From Aminomonas paucivorans DSM 12260 (GTDB taxonomy: Bacteria > Synergistota > Synergistia > Synergistales > Synergistaceae): 64,000 nt of DNA. The position numbers and the translations under genes were made by a program. Numbering within the stretch: position 1 is the first letter of the stretch; each line of letters starts with the position of its first letter. The stretch is from NCBI RefSeq assembly GCF_000165795.1, contig NZ_CM001022.1, positions 186,001-250,000 on the forward strand, in the 5' to 3' direction. The notes below the pieces were generated by a model. It saw only the letters and a list, made by a program, of their open reading frames with translations, was not told the DNA's origin and searched no databases. Shown here piece by piece: positions 8,278 to 15,550 of the stretch.

Positions 8278-8307
8278 TTGTCCGCTCCCGGCCCCTCGGG
8301 CTAGGCT
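8278..8307 (+). promoter_or_regulatory. Candidate promoter of chemoreceptor gene
   Basis: TTGTCC (8278-8283) and TAGGCT (8302-8307) are 18 bases apart, about 38 bases before the ATG. The same TAGGCT hexamer occurs in the arcA promoter. No sigma-28 box was seen. Confidence 0.35.
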
Positions 8308-8345
8308 CAGGTCCGAAGACGAAGACCACGAGGAGGAACGATGTC

Positions 8346-9983
8346 ATGTCCCTGCGCGCGAAGCTCCTGGCTCCCCTTGTCCTGGCGGCGGCCCTTCCGG
8401 CCCTTTCCCTGGCCCTCTCCCTCATCCACCCGGGAGGGGGTCTTCCGAGATCCTTCCAGATGGGGCTGGCTTTCCTGGGGCTTTTGCTCCTCCCCGGGGC
8501 CTGGGTCTACTACGGGAGGACCCTGCTGTCCCCCCTGCGAGCCTTGGAGGAGGCCGCGGAGGGTCTCTCCCAGGGGGGCGGCGACCTGAACCGCCGAATC
8601 CCCGGGGCAGGGGGAGACGAGCTGGGCCGGACCGCCGGGGCCTTCAACGGCTTTCTGGAAAGCCTTCGGAGAGCCCTGAACGTCTCCACCGGGGCCTTCC
8701 GGGACGGGGCCTTCCACTCTTCCCACGTGAACCGGGAGCTGGGGGCCTTCGTGGAGTCCCTTCGAGGCATGGACGCCACCCTCCGGGAGGGGCAGGAGGG
8801 GGTGGAACGGATCACCGGGGCCATGGAGGAGCAGGCCGCGGGGATCGAGGAGCTTTCCGCCACCGGCCAGACCCTGGCGCAGATGGCGGAGGACCTGAAC
8901 CGCACCGCCGGGACCATCGCCCAGGAGGCGGAGGAGGGGCGGGCCTCCCTGTCGGGGGTGGAGGAATCCCTGGCGTCCCTTCGCGAGCGCATGGAGGAGC
9001 TGGGCTCTCTCTCCAAGGGACTTTCGGAGCGGGCCGGGGGGATCCACCAGGTGGTCCGGATGATCACGGAGATCGCGGACCAGACGAACCTGCTGGCCCT
9101 GAACGCCGCCATCGAGGCGGCCCGGGCGGGAGAGGCGGGACGGGGTTTCGCGGTGGTGGCGGACGAGGTCCGTTCCCTGGCGGAGGAGAGCCGGAAGGCC
9201 GCGGCCTCCATCGGCGAGAGCCTGCGGGACCTGGTCTCGGGGGTGGAGGATTCCTCCCGGGAGGTTCTGGCCATGGGAGGGCAGGTGGACCGCCTCTCGG
9301 AGCGGAGCTCCGTCTCCTCCCGCACCATCGGGACCATCCTGGAACAGGTGACGGGGCTTGGGGATCTCTCCCAGAACGTGGCGGCCAGCGCCCAGGAGCA
9401 GGGGGCTTCGGTGCACGAGATGGCCGAGGCCGCCCAGAGCGTGACCCAGGAGGCCACGGCCCTTTCGGAGCGCATGGCCGGCCTGGTGGAGACCATGGAA
9501 GCCATGGGGGAGGTGGCCGGGGAGCTGGGGCAGGAGATGGCGTCCCTCTCCGGCCAGTCCACCCGGGTGCTGGAGTCCCTGGGAAGTTACCGGATCCTCT
9601 CCGACGGGGAGCTGGCGGCGGTGTTCGACGGGGCGGTGGAGGCCCACGGGAAGTGGATGGAGGGGCTGGAGCGCCTCGCCCGGGGAGAGCGGGTCTCCCT
9701 GGAGACGGACGGACACCGCTGCCGGTTCGGCCTGGTGTACCACTCCACCCCCGCTCCCGGGGGTATGGATCGGGAGTGGAGGGAGATCGACGGCCTCCAT
9801 CAGGAGCTGCACCGGCTGGCCCACCGGGTGGAGCAGGCCCGGAAGGAAGGGGACGGAGGAGCCCTGGAGGAGACGCTGCGGAAGGCCCGCACCCTGAGCG
9901 GGGACCTGACCGTCCGGTTCCGGACCTTGGCGGAGGGGCTGCGGGGGGCCGGTCGGGGCGGGATTCCCGCCCTTCGCGGGTAG
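8346..9983 (+). CDS. Methyl-accepting chemotaxis protein with C-terminal CZB zinc-binding domain
   Basis: The 545-residue receptor has two close TM segments (about 8-25 and 39-55) with almost no periplasmic domain, then a HAMP-like region ([20 protein letters not shown]). A long coiled-coil signalling domain follows, whose conserved CheA/CheW-binding hairpin is [19 protein letters not shown] (about 265-285). The C terminus carries a chemoreceptor zinc-binding (CZB) domain: HGKW (about 433), CRFG (about 459) and HQELH (about 485), matching the His-Cys-His-His ligand pattern. CZB receptors are known to sense zinc or hypochlorous acid through the zinc-bound Cys. The lack of a periplasmic sensor suggests that sensing here is cytoplasmic. 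Confidence 0.9.
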   Translation: MSLRAKLLAPLVLAAALPALSLALSLIHPGGGLPRSFQMGLAFLGLLLLPGAWVYYGRTLLSPLRALEEAAEGLSQGGGDLNRRIPGAGGDELGRTAGAFNGFLESLRRALNVSTGAFRDGAFHSSHVNRELGAFVESLRGMDATLREGQEGVERITGAMEEQAAGIEELSATGQTLAQMAEDLNRTAGTIAQEAEEGRASLSGVEESLASLRERMEELGSLSKGLSERAGGIHQVVRMITEIADQTNLLALNAAIEAARAGEAGRGFAVVADEVRSLAEESRKAAASIGESLRDLVSGVEDSSREVLAMGGQVDRLSERSSVSSRTIGTILEQVTGLGDLSQNVAASAQEQGASVHEMAEAAQSVTQEATALSERMAGLVETMEAMGEVAGELGQEMASLSGQSTRVLESLGSYRILSDGELAAVFDGAVEAHGKWMEGLERLARGERVSLETDGHRCRFGLVYHSTPAPGGMDREWREIDGLHQELHRLAHRVEQARKEGDGGALEETLRKARTLSGDLTVRFRTLAEGLRGAGRGGIPALRG

Positions 9984-10127
9984 GTCGGGTTGTGAAGGGA
10001 ACCTTGCGGGAAGCCGCCGTTCCCGGGTTCTTCCCCCAGGGTCCCTCGGGAGACCTGACGAGAGAAGATTGGAAAGTGTCCTTCTCCCTGGAACCGTAGG
10101 TTTCGGGGGCCCGGGGCGAGGGGATAA

Positions 10128-10158
10128 AAATAAACTTATTGACAAGAACGGTTTATTT
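10128..10158 (+). promoter_or_regulatory. Inverted repeat flanking the arcA -35 element
   Basis: AAATAAAC (10128-10135) and GTTTATTT (10151-10158) are exact inverted repeats 15 bases apart, bracketing the -35 box. This is a plausible operator for arginine- or energy-dependent control, but it does not look like a standard ArgR box. Confidence 0.4.
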
Positions 10159-10166
10159 GCTAGGCT
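10139..10166 (+). promoter_or_regulatory. Promoter of arcA
   Basis: A perfect TTGACA (10139-10144) is followed after 16 bases by TAGGCT (10161-10166), about 60 bases before the TTG start of arcA. The region is AT-rich against a GC-rich background. Confidence 0.55.
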
Positions 10167-10226
10167 AGGGGGTGCCCTCGTTTCGTGCATCCAGGGGCAA
10201 TCTATTCTTTCGAAGGAGGAATCCCC

Positions 10227-11450
10227 TTGAGACCCTCGCCTCTTATGGTATCGTCCGAGATCGGACGATTGAGATCGGTGCTGCTGCACCGGCCGGGGAA
10301 GGAAGTGGAGAACCTGACCCCGGACCTGATGGACCGGCTCCTCTTCGACGACATCCCCTACCTGGAGATCGCCCGGCAGGAACACGACGCCTTCGCCAAG
10401 ATCCTCACCGATCGGGGTGTGGAGGTGCTCTACCTGGAAGACCTGGCCGCGGAGGCCCTGGAGGACCGGGAGGTCCGGGGCCGCTTCGTGGAGGATTTCC
10501 TGGCGGAGGGACACATCCCCGGAGAGGGAACCAAGGCGGCCCTGCGGGAACTCTTCCTGGGCCTGCCGGTCCGGGAGATGGTGGACCGCATGATGGCGGG
10601 GGTGCGACGAACCGAGGTCCCCCAGGGACGATCCCGATCCCTGGCGGACCGACTCGACACGGACAACCCCTTCGCCGTCGACCCCCTTCCCAACCTCTAC
10701 TTCACCCGCGACCCCTTCGCCACCATCGGAACCGGCATCACCCTGAACCACATGCGCACCGAGACCCGCAACCGCGAGACCCTCTTCGCCCAATACATCT
10801 TCCGGCACCACCCCCGCTTCCGTGACTGCACCATCCCCCTCTGGTTCGACCGCCACGAGACCACCTCCCTGGAGGGAGGGGACGAGCTCATCCTGAGCCC
10901 CGAGGCCCTGGCCATCGGGATTTCCCAGAGGACCGACGCCGCCTCGGTGGAGATGCTGGCGAGGCGGATCTTCCAGGACGGCCAGACCTTCCAGACCGTG
11001 TTGGCCTTCAACATCCCCAAGAAACGGGCCTTCATGCACCTGGACACGGTGTTCACCATGGTGGACCGGGACAAGTTCACCATCCATCCGGAAATCGAAG
11101 GACCTCTTCAGGTCTTTTCTCTCACCCGCCGGGGGCAGGACGTGCACATCGAGGAAGAGCACGCCACCCTGGAGGACGTCCTCAAGCGCACCCTGGGGCT
11201 GGATCGGGTGACCCTGATCCGCTGCGCCGGGAGCGACCCCGTGGATGCGCCCCGGGAGCAGTGGAACGACGGTTCCAACACCCTGGCCATCGCCCCCGGG
11301 GAGGTGGTGGTGTACTCCCGGAACTACGTCACCAACCGGATCCTCCAGGAGAACGGGATCACCACCCACGTGATGCCCAGCTCCGAACTCTCCCGGGGTC
11401 GGGGCGGTCCCCGCTGCATGAGCATGCCCCTGGTGCGGGACGCGGTCTAG
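10227..11450 (+). CDS. arcA: Arginine deiminase
   Basis: ArcA converts arginine to citrulline and ammonia, the first step of the ATP-yielding deiminase pathway. The protein of 407 residues has the family's usual length. Motifs include [41 protein letters not shown] with the catalytic His, and [13 protein letters not shown] with the nucleophilic Cys397. The start is taken as TTG at 10227, seven bases after a strong GAAGGAGGA site; the next in-frame ATG (10245) has no such site. An arginine/ornithine-type antiporter gene follows, but no ornithine carbamoyltransferase or carbamate kinase gene is nearby, so the rest of the pathway must be encoded elsewhere. Confidence 0.95.
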   Translation: MRPSPLMVSSEIGRLRSVLLHRPGKEVENLTPDLMDRLLFDDIPYLEIARQEHDAFAKILTDRGVEVLYLEDLAAEALEDREVRGRFVEDFLAEGHIPGEGTKAALRELFLGLPVREMVDRMMAGVRRTEVPQGRSRSLADRLDTDNPFAVDPLPNLYFTRDPFATIGTGITLNHMRTETRNRETLFAQYIFRHHPRFRDCTIPLWFDRHETTSLEGGDELILSPEALAIGISQRTDAASVEMLARRIFQDGQTFQTVLAFNIPKKRAFMHLDTVFTMVDRDKFTIHPEIEGPLQVFSLTRRGQDVHIEEEHATLEDVLKRTLGLDRVTLIRCAGSDPVDAPREQWNDGSNTLAIAPGEVVVYSRNYVTNRILQENGITTHVMPSSELSRGRGGPRCMSMPLVRDAV

Positions 11451-11462
11451 ACAGGACGTGGC

Positions 11463-11488
11463 CCTCCCGGGGGGCCCCCGGGAGGTTT
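11463..11488 (+). terminator. Intercistronic hairpin between arcA and the antiporter gene
   Basis: A 10-bp stem (CCTCCCGGGG with CCCCGGGAGG) with a 3-nt loop is followed by TTT. It may partly terminate transcription or stabilise the arcA message. Confidence 0.5.
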
Positions 11489-11540
11489 CGGGGCGCCGGT
11501 TTCTCCGACGCCCCGGATCGGGAAAGGCAGGTCAACGGAT

Positions 11541-12962
11541 ATGTCGGAAGACAAGAAACTCGGCTTCTTCGCGTTGGTGGCGTTGGTGGTGGGGTCCATG
11601 ATCGGCGGCGGGGTCTTCAGCCTCCCCTCCGACATGGCCCAAGGGGCCCATCCCGGAGCCATCCTCCTGGGATGGCTCATCACCGGGGTGGGCATGATCA
11701 CCCTGGCCCTGGCGTACCAGAACCTGTCCCTGCGCAAGCCCGAGCTGGACGGGGGGGTGTACAGCTACGCCAAGGCGGGCTTCGGGGACTTCGTGGGCTT
11801 CAACTCCGCCTGGGGCTACTGGCTCAGCGCGTGGCTGGGCAACGTGGCCTACGTCACCCTGCTCTTCGGGGCCATCAGCTACTTCATCCCCGCCTTCGGA
11901 GACCAGAAGTTCGCCGTGGCGGGGGCCTCCGTGGTCATCTGGGGCATCCACTTCCTGGTGCTCCGGGGGGTGCGGGAGGCGGCCATCGTCAACCTGGTCA
12001 CCACGGTGGCGAAGCTGGTGCCTCTGCTGGTGTTCCTGGCCTTCATCCTCCTGGCCTTCAAGGCGGACCTCTTCCGGGCGGACTTCTGGGGAACCGGGGG
12101 CGCCTTCCAGTGGGGCCAGGTGATGGAGCAGGTGCGCAGCACCATGATGGTCACCCTGTGGGTCTTCATCGGCATCGAGGGGGCCGTGGTGGTCTCCGGC
12201 CGGGCGAAGGAGCGCCGGGACGTGGGGGCCGCCACGGTGGTGGGCCTCCTGGGCACCCTGGCCATCTACGTGCTCATCTCCGCGGTCTCCCTGGGGGTCC
12301 TGCCCCGGGAGCAGCTCACGAAGCTGGACAACCCCACCACGGCCTACATCCTGGAGGCGGTGGTGGGTCCCTGGGGGGCCACCCTGATCAACCTGGGGCT
12401 CATCGTCTCCCTCCTGGGGGCCACCCTGGGCTGGACCCTGCTGGCGGCGGAGATCCCCTTCGTGGCCGCCAAGGACGGGGTGCTCCCCAAGCTCTTCGCC
12501 GGGGAGAACGAAAAGGGATCCCCCAAGAACTCCCTGTGGATCACCAACGGGCTCATCCAGCTCTTCCTGGTGATCACCCTCTTCTCCGAGAGTACCTACC
12601 AGGCCCTCTACACCATCGCCAGCGCCGCCATCCTGGTGCCCTACCTCTTCAGCGCCCTCTACCAGCTGAAGCTGGCGGTGACCGGAGAGGCCTACGGGCC
12701 CCAGGAAAGCCGGGGCAGGGACACCTTCCTGGGCCTGGTGGCGTCGGTGTACGCCCTGTGGCTCATCTACGCCGCGGGGCTGGAGTACCTGCTCATGTGC
12801 GCCATCCTCTACGCCCCCGGGGCCTTCTTCTACTGGAAGGCGAAGAACGAGGCGGGACAGAAGGCCTTCCGCCCCTTCGAGACCCTGGTCATGGGGGGGC
12901 TCGTGGCGGCGGCGGTCGTCGCCCTGGTGCTGATGCAGCGAGGGGTCATCAGCCCCCTCTAG
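11541..12962 (+). CDS. arcD: APC-family amino-acid antiporter, probable arginine:ornithine antiporter ArcD
   Basis: The 473-residue integral membrane protein has about twelve hydrophobic segments. The consensus motif of basic amino-acid/polyamine antiporters lies in TM1 (VGSMIGGGVFSLP), and further signatures are GGVYSYAKAGFGDFVGF and WVFIGIEGAVVVSGRAK. ArcD-type members exchange external arginine for internal ornithine without net energy cost. Position directly after arcA supports this assignment over lysine, histidine or polyamine exchange. The ATG at 11541 is preceded only by a weak purine-rich site. A perfect 15-bp hairpin terminator follows. Confidence 0.85.
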   Translation: MSEDKKLGFFALVALVVGSMIGGGVFSLPSDMAQGAHPGAILLGWLITGVGMITLALAYQNLSLRKPELDGGVYSYAKAGFGDFVGFNSAWGYWLSAWLGNVAYVTLLFGAISYFIPAFGDQKFAVAGASVVIWGIHFLVLRGVREAAIVNLVTTVAKLVPLLVFLAFILLAFKADLFRADFWGTGGAFQWGQVMEQVRSTMMVTLWVFIGIEGAVVVSGRAKERRDVGAATVVGLLGTLAIYVLISAVSLGVLPREQLTKLDNPTTAYILEAVVGPWGATLINLGLIVSLLGATLGWTLLAAEIPFVAAKDGVLPKLFAGENEKGSPKNSLWITNGLIQLFLVITLFSESTYQALYTIASAAILVPYLFSALYQLKLAVTGEAYGPQESRGRDTFLGLVASVYALWLIYAAGLEYLLMCAILYAPGAFFYWKAKNEAGQKAFRPFETLVMGGLVAAAVVALVLMQRGVISPL

Positions 12963-12989
12963 GTCAGCCGGAACGGCGCTTCGCAATGC

Positions 12990-13023
12990 CGACGAGGGGG
13001 GCCCATGCGGGCCCCCCTCGTCG
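12990..13023. terminator. Hairpin terminator after the antiporter gene
   Basis: A perfect 15-bp stem (12990-13004 with 13009-13023) and ATGC loop sit between the antiporter gene and the convergent DUF1036 gene. It probably serves both. Confidence 0.75.
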
Positions 13024-13048
13024 CGCGTCTCCCCGGAGCGGATCCGGT

Positions 13049-13483
13049 CTACTTGTCGAACTGGACGTAGAAGAGTCCCTTGTCGTCCACCTCGCAGATG
13101 GAGAAGAGGACCTGCACCGGATCGGTCCCGGCGGGCTTGCGGTTTCCCAGGGTCCTGAACTTTCCGTCCACCACCCAGAGGGTGACGGCGTCCTTCTCCC
13201 CCCGGCCGTCCCAGACCGCGTCATCCGTTCCCTCGGCGTAGACGTAGAGGTAGCGGTTGGTCGTCTCGATGCCCTTCAGCGTGGAGAGTTCCCCGGGTTC
13301 GAAGACCCACCATCCCTCGGTGACCCACTGCTTCTGAGGGTTCAGGTAGTGCACCGCCACCGAGAGGGTCTGGCCGGAGCGGTTGGAGATCTGGATGGGC
13401 ACGGAGGCTCCCCATGCCGCCGTGGACAGGACGCAGAGGCAGAGGGTCAGGCAGAGGCGTTTCCAGACGTGGCGCACGGTCAT
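13049..13483 (-). CDS. Exported DUF1036 protein, copy 1 (intact)
   Basis: The 144-residue protein has a signal peptide ending near STAAWGA. A DUF1036-like domain follows: ISNRSGQTLSVAVHYL, then TEGWWVFEPGELSTL, then TNRYLYVYAEGTDD and a final VLFSICEVDDKGLFYVQF. DUF1036 proteins are small exported proteins of unknown function. This copy is complete and ends at a TAG next to the long hairpin at 12990-13023. A nearly identical second copy lies 1.9 kb away and has a frameshift near its 3' end. The pair brackets a low-GC insert, so the locus has undergone a recent duplication. Confidence 0.75.
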   Translation of the reverse strand: MTVRHVWKRLCLTLCLCVLSTAAWGASVPIQISNRSGQTLSVAVHYLNPQKQWVTEGWWVFEPGELSTLKGIETTNRYLYVYAEGTDDAVWDGRGEKDAVTLWVVDGKFRTLGNRKPAGTDPVQVLFSICEVDDKGLFYVQFDK

Positions 13484-13505
13484 TCCCCCTCGGTCTGTCT
13501 CCTCC
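13049..13505. repeat. Direct repeat copy 1 containing a DUF1036 gene
   Basis: This 457-bp segment recurs at 14921-15378 in the same orientation. Reading both copies base by base gives 7 substitutions and one single-base insertion. The repeats include the whole DUF1036 gene and about 20 bases upstream of its start, and they flank an AT-rich insert. Confidence 0.9.
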
Positions 13506-13546
13506 CCCGGGGGGTGAGGAATTTAGAAGGGGGAACATGGAGCTTG

Positions 13547-13574
13547 TTGATAGAGATAGAAAGGGTGGTATAAT
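13547..13574 (+). promoter_or_regulatory. Promoter at the left edge of the AT-rich insert
   Basis: TTGATA (13547-13552) and a perfect TATAAT (13569-13574) are 16 bases apart, about 30 bases before the first low-GC gene. It is close to the bacterial consensus. Confidence 0.65.
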
Positions 13575-13603
13575 AAGTTCATTAAATTAATAAACTTTGG
13601 GGG

Positions 13604-14233
13604 GTGGTGTGTTTGTCGAAGTGGTTGGCTGCGGTGTGTCTCGTGCTATTTCTGTCTGGAAGTGCCTTTTCTGCGGAACCGTTCCATGTCAATTACAGTT
13701 TGACTAATTGTAAGTCGTACGATGAAAAAGATGGAGCCAGAGAGGTGTCGAATGAGGGGTCAAAGATTATTGTAAAATCAAAGAATATGAGTTGGAGCGA
13801 TACTTCAACTATGCCGAAAGAGACGAGGAATTTGAATGAGTGGGAAGTCGGGGTGACCGTAGTTGACTGTAACGGTGCGTATTTTGGTTTGGAGATCGGA
13901 AATGCGGACGTGTCAATTGGTTTCGATATCAACACGGCAGGTGAGTATAGTATAACAGCGCAGCACATTGGGAGCCAGTCAAAGGTGGTCAAATGGGGGA
14001 ATTCGCAGAGCATTCACTTACCAGCGAGGCTTGTAGCTAAATATAATTTAGTTACCTCTAGGTTCGTCGGAAAAATCAATGATCTTGAGGTTGTGTCTAT
14101 TGAAGCCGCGAATTTTCCTAGTTTGCCTCGTTTTGTGACTGTTACCGAAGTGGGCATTTCAACTCGAACAATGTGGTGTGATTCACATAAGTGGGCGTTA
14201 TATAAAGATTTTACAGTGGATGCATCGCGGTAG
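13604..14233 (+). CDS. Exported protein of unknown function in AT-rich insert
   Basis: The product is up to 209 residues with a signal peptide (LAAVCLVLFLSGSAFSA) and an otherwise soluble, mixed alpha/beta sequence that contains three Cys after the signal peptide (in NCKSY, VDCNG and WCDSH). I do not recognise a family. Codon use and base composition are strikingly AT-rich compared with every neighbour, which points to transfer from a lower-GC relative. The start is unclear: GTG at 13604, GTG at 13607 or TTG at 13613 are possible, all after GGGGGG. No Synerg-CTERM tail is present, unlike the broken gene that follows. Confidence 0.6.
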   Translation: MVCLSKWLAAVCLVLFLSGSAFSAEPFHVNYSLTNCKSYDEKDGAREVSNEGSKIIVKSKNMSWSDTSTMPKETRNLNEWEVGVTVVDCNGAYFGLEIGNADVSIGFDINTAGEYSITAQHIGSQSKVVKWGNSQSIHLPARLVAKYNLVTSRFVGKINDLEVVSIEAANFPSLPRFVTVTEVGISTRTMWCDSHKWALYKDFTVDASR

Positions 14234-14282
14234 CAGCGCTTTTCGCAAAAATTGCCATTTGTATAGAAAGAGGCTGATCGAT

Positions 14283-14838
14283 ATGAAAAAAATACTTGGT
14301 GATTTCTTGTCTCTTGTCCTTGGCTTTGGTTGTGAATGTACCTTGTGTTTGTGGGGCGACGAGTTTCATTGACGGGGTTTGGGACTATTCGGGATCAGGC
14401 TCTCTTGCTGGAATTCCATGTTAAGTCAGACGGGTTTATGCTATGGCCACGGAATCCAGCGCGAATGGAGTCGTGTATATAGTTAATTATTCCGCATAAT
14501 ATGCTATTTACGACATGAACGGCAAGGAAGTTGTAACAAAAACAGAAACATACGATAAAAGGAAACTAAATGGTGGAATTCAAATAATAAACAATGAATG
14601 GCACTTGTCGAGAGACTCAATAGAAACGGATGGTCGATTTACAAGTAATACTCCGGGTGCTGTTAGAAGGCATGGTTATGCTTCGGGGTATGTTCTGGAT
14701 ATGACATACACTATGACAAAGCGAAATAGCAGTGGGGGTGAAAGCAGTGGTGGCGGCGGGTGTGGTGTTTATGGCAATTCTGGGTTTGTATCCCTGATGA
14801 TTGCGCCTGTTCTATTGATGTTAAAGCTATTTAGGTAA
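14283..14838 (+). pseudogene. Decayed Synerg-CTERM exported protein gene
   Basis: From the ATG at 14283 the frame stops early (TGA at 14370). Removing one A from the A7 run at 14286-14292 gives a good signal peptide (YLVISCLLSLALVV, ending near CVCGAT). The frame then runs into GATSFIDGVWDYSG, crosses TAA codons at 14422 and 14497, and reaches MNGKEVVTKTETYD and a terminal SSGGGGCGVYG Synerg-CTERM-like tail at 14838. One frameshift plus two nonsense codons mark a pseudogene. An intact version probably encoded an exported protein of about 180 residues of unknown function. Its AT-rich composition matches the preceding gene. Confidence 0.75.
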
Positions 14839-14840
14839 TT

Positions 14841-15356
14841 TCATGTTGTAAATGGACGATTACGGGCAAGGGGGGGGAGAGCCCCTCCTTTGCCCGTTTG
14901 TGGCAACGGAATTACCCGCTCTACTTGTTGAACTGGACGTAGAAGAGTCCCTTGTCGTCCACCATCGCAGATGGAGAAGAGGACCTGTACCGGATCGGTC
15001 CCGGCGGGCTTGCGGTTCCCCAGGGTCTTGAACTTTCCGTCCACCACCCAGAGGGTGACGGCGTCCTTTTCCCCCCGGCCGTCCCAGACCGCGTCATCCG
15101 TTCCCTCGGCGTAGACGTAGAGGTAGCGGTTGGTCGTCTCGATGCCCTTCAGCGTGGAGAGTTCCCCGGGTTCGAAGACCCACCATCCCTCGGTGACCCA
15201 CTGCTTCTGAGGGTTCAGGTAGTGCACCGCCACCGAGAGGGTCTGGCCGGAGCGGTTGGAGACCTGGATGGGCACGGAGGCTCCCCATGCCGCCGTGGAC
15301 AGGACGCAGAGGCAGAGGGTCAGGCAGAGGCGTTTCCAGACGAGGCGCACGGTCAT
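14841..15356 (-). CDS. DUF1036 protein, copy 2, with 3' frameshift
   Basis: Residues 1-131 are almost identical to copy 1 (signal peptide, TEGWWVFEPGELSTL, TNRYLYVYAEGTDD). An extra A at about 14964 then shifts the frame, so VLFSIC continues as DGGRQGTLLRPVQQ and runs on to 171 residues, past the ancestral stop at 14921-14923. The conserved C-terminal strand (GLFYVQF) is lost, so the product may be non-functional. It could equally be called a pseudogene. A sequencing error in this position cannot be excluded. Confidence 0.6.
   Translation of the reverse strand: MTVRLVWKRLCLTLCLCVLSTAAWGASVPIQVSNRSGQTLSVAVHYLNPQKQWVTEGWWVFEPGELSTLKGIETTNRYLYVYAEGTDDAVWDGRGEKDAVTLWVVDGKFKTLGNRKPAGTDPVQVLFSICDGGRQGTLLRPVQQVERVIPLPQTGKGGALPPLARNRPFTT
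14863..14899. terminator. Imperfect hairpin terminator at the right edge of the insert
   Basis: CGGGCAA (14863-14869) pairs with TTGCCCG (14890-14896), continued by a G-rich/C-rich stem with mismatches, followed by TTT on the plus strand. It lies between the decayed gene and the convergent DUF1036 copy, overlapping the extended reading frame of the latter. Confidence 0.5.
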
Positions 15357-15378
15357 TCCCCCTCGGTCTGTCTCCTCC
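14921..15378. repeat. Direct repeat copy 2 containing the frameshifted DUF1036 gene
   Basis: This 458-bp segment is the same-orientation partner of 13049-13505. It differs by 7 substitutions and one inserted A. Sequence identity ends sharply on both sides, which marks the duplication boundaries. Confidence 0.9.
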
Positions 15379-15505
15379 TTCGGAAGAGGGGAGACGGGAT
15401 GGCATCATTCTACCAGGTTTTCTCGTCTTCCCTGTCCCTCTTTACCGCTGCCCCCATGATACCGAAAGGGGTTTACTTTTCGCTTTACAGGGGGAGCCTG
15501 TTGTT

Positions 15506-15521
15506 ATACCCTTTTGGGTAT
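15506..15521 (+). promoter_or_regulatory. CstR/CsoR-like operator upstream of CoA-disulfide reductase
   Basis: ATACCC and GGGTAT form an exact inverted repeat around TTTT. G/C-tract palindromes of this shape bind CsoR-family repressors, among them the persulfide sensor CstR. It overlaps a TATACC -10-like sequence (15505-15510) that has TTTACA (15484-15489) upstream, although the 15-base spacing is short. Confidence 0.5.
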
Positions 15522-15550
15522 CAAGAGACGCATGGAGGAGGCGGTGGAGG

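Noticed and set aside
10000-10030. GGGAAC/GTTCCC hairpin as MCP terminator
   Set aside because: The stem is only 6 bp with a 16-base loop and no U tract, too weak to list.
13261-13320. GGTTCGAA motif that resembles a tRNA T-loop
   Set aside because: It lies inside the DUF1036 gene, has no cloverleaf around it, and occurs identically in the second copy.
14422-14499. TAA read-through or alternative code in the low-GC gene
   Set aside because: Two TAA codons plus an A7 frameshift in the same gene fit decay better. No other gene in the window needs TAA as a sense codon.
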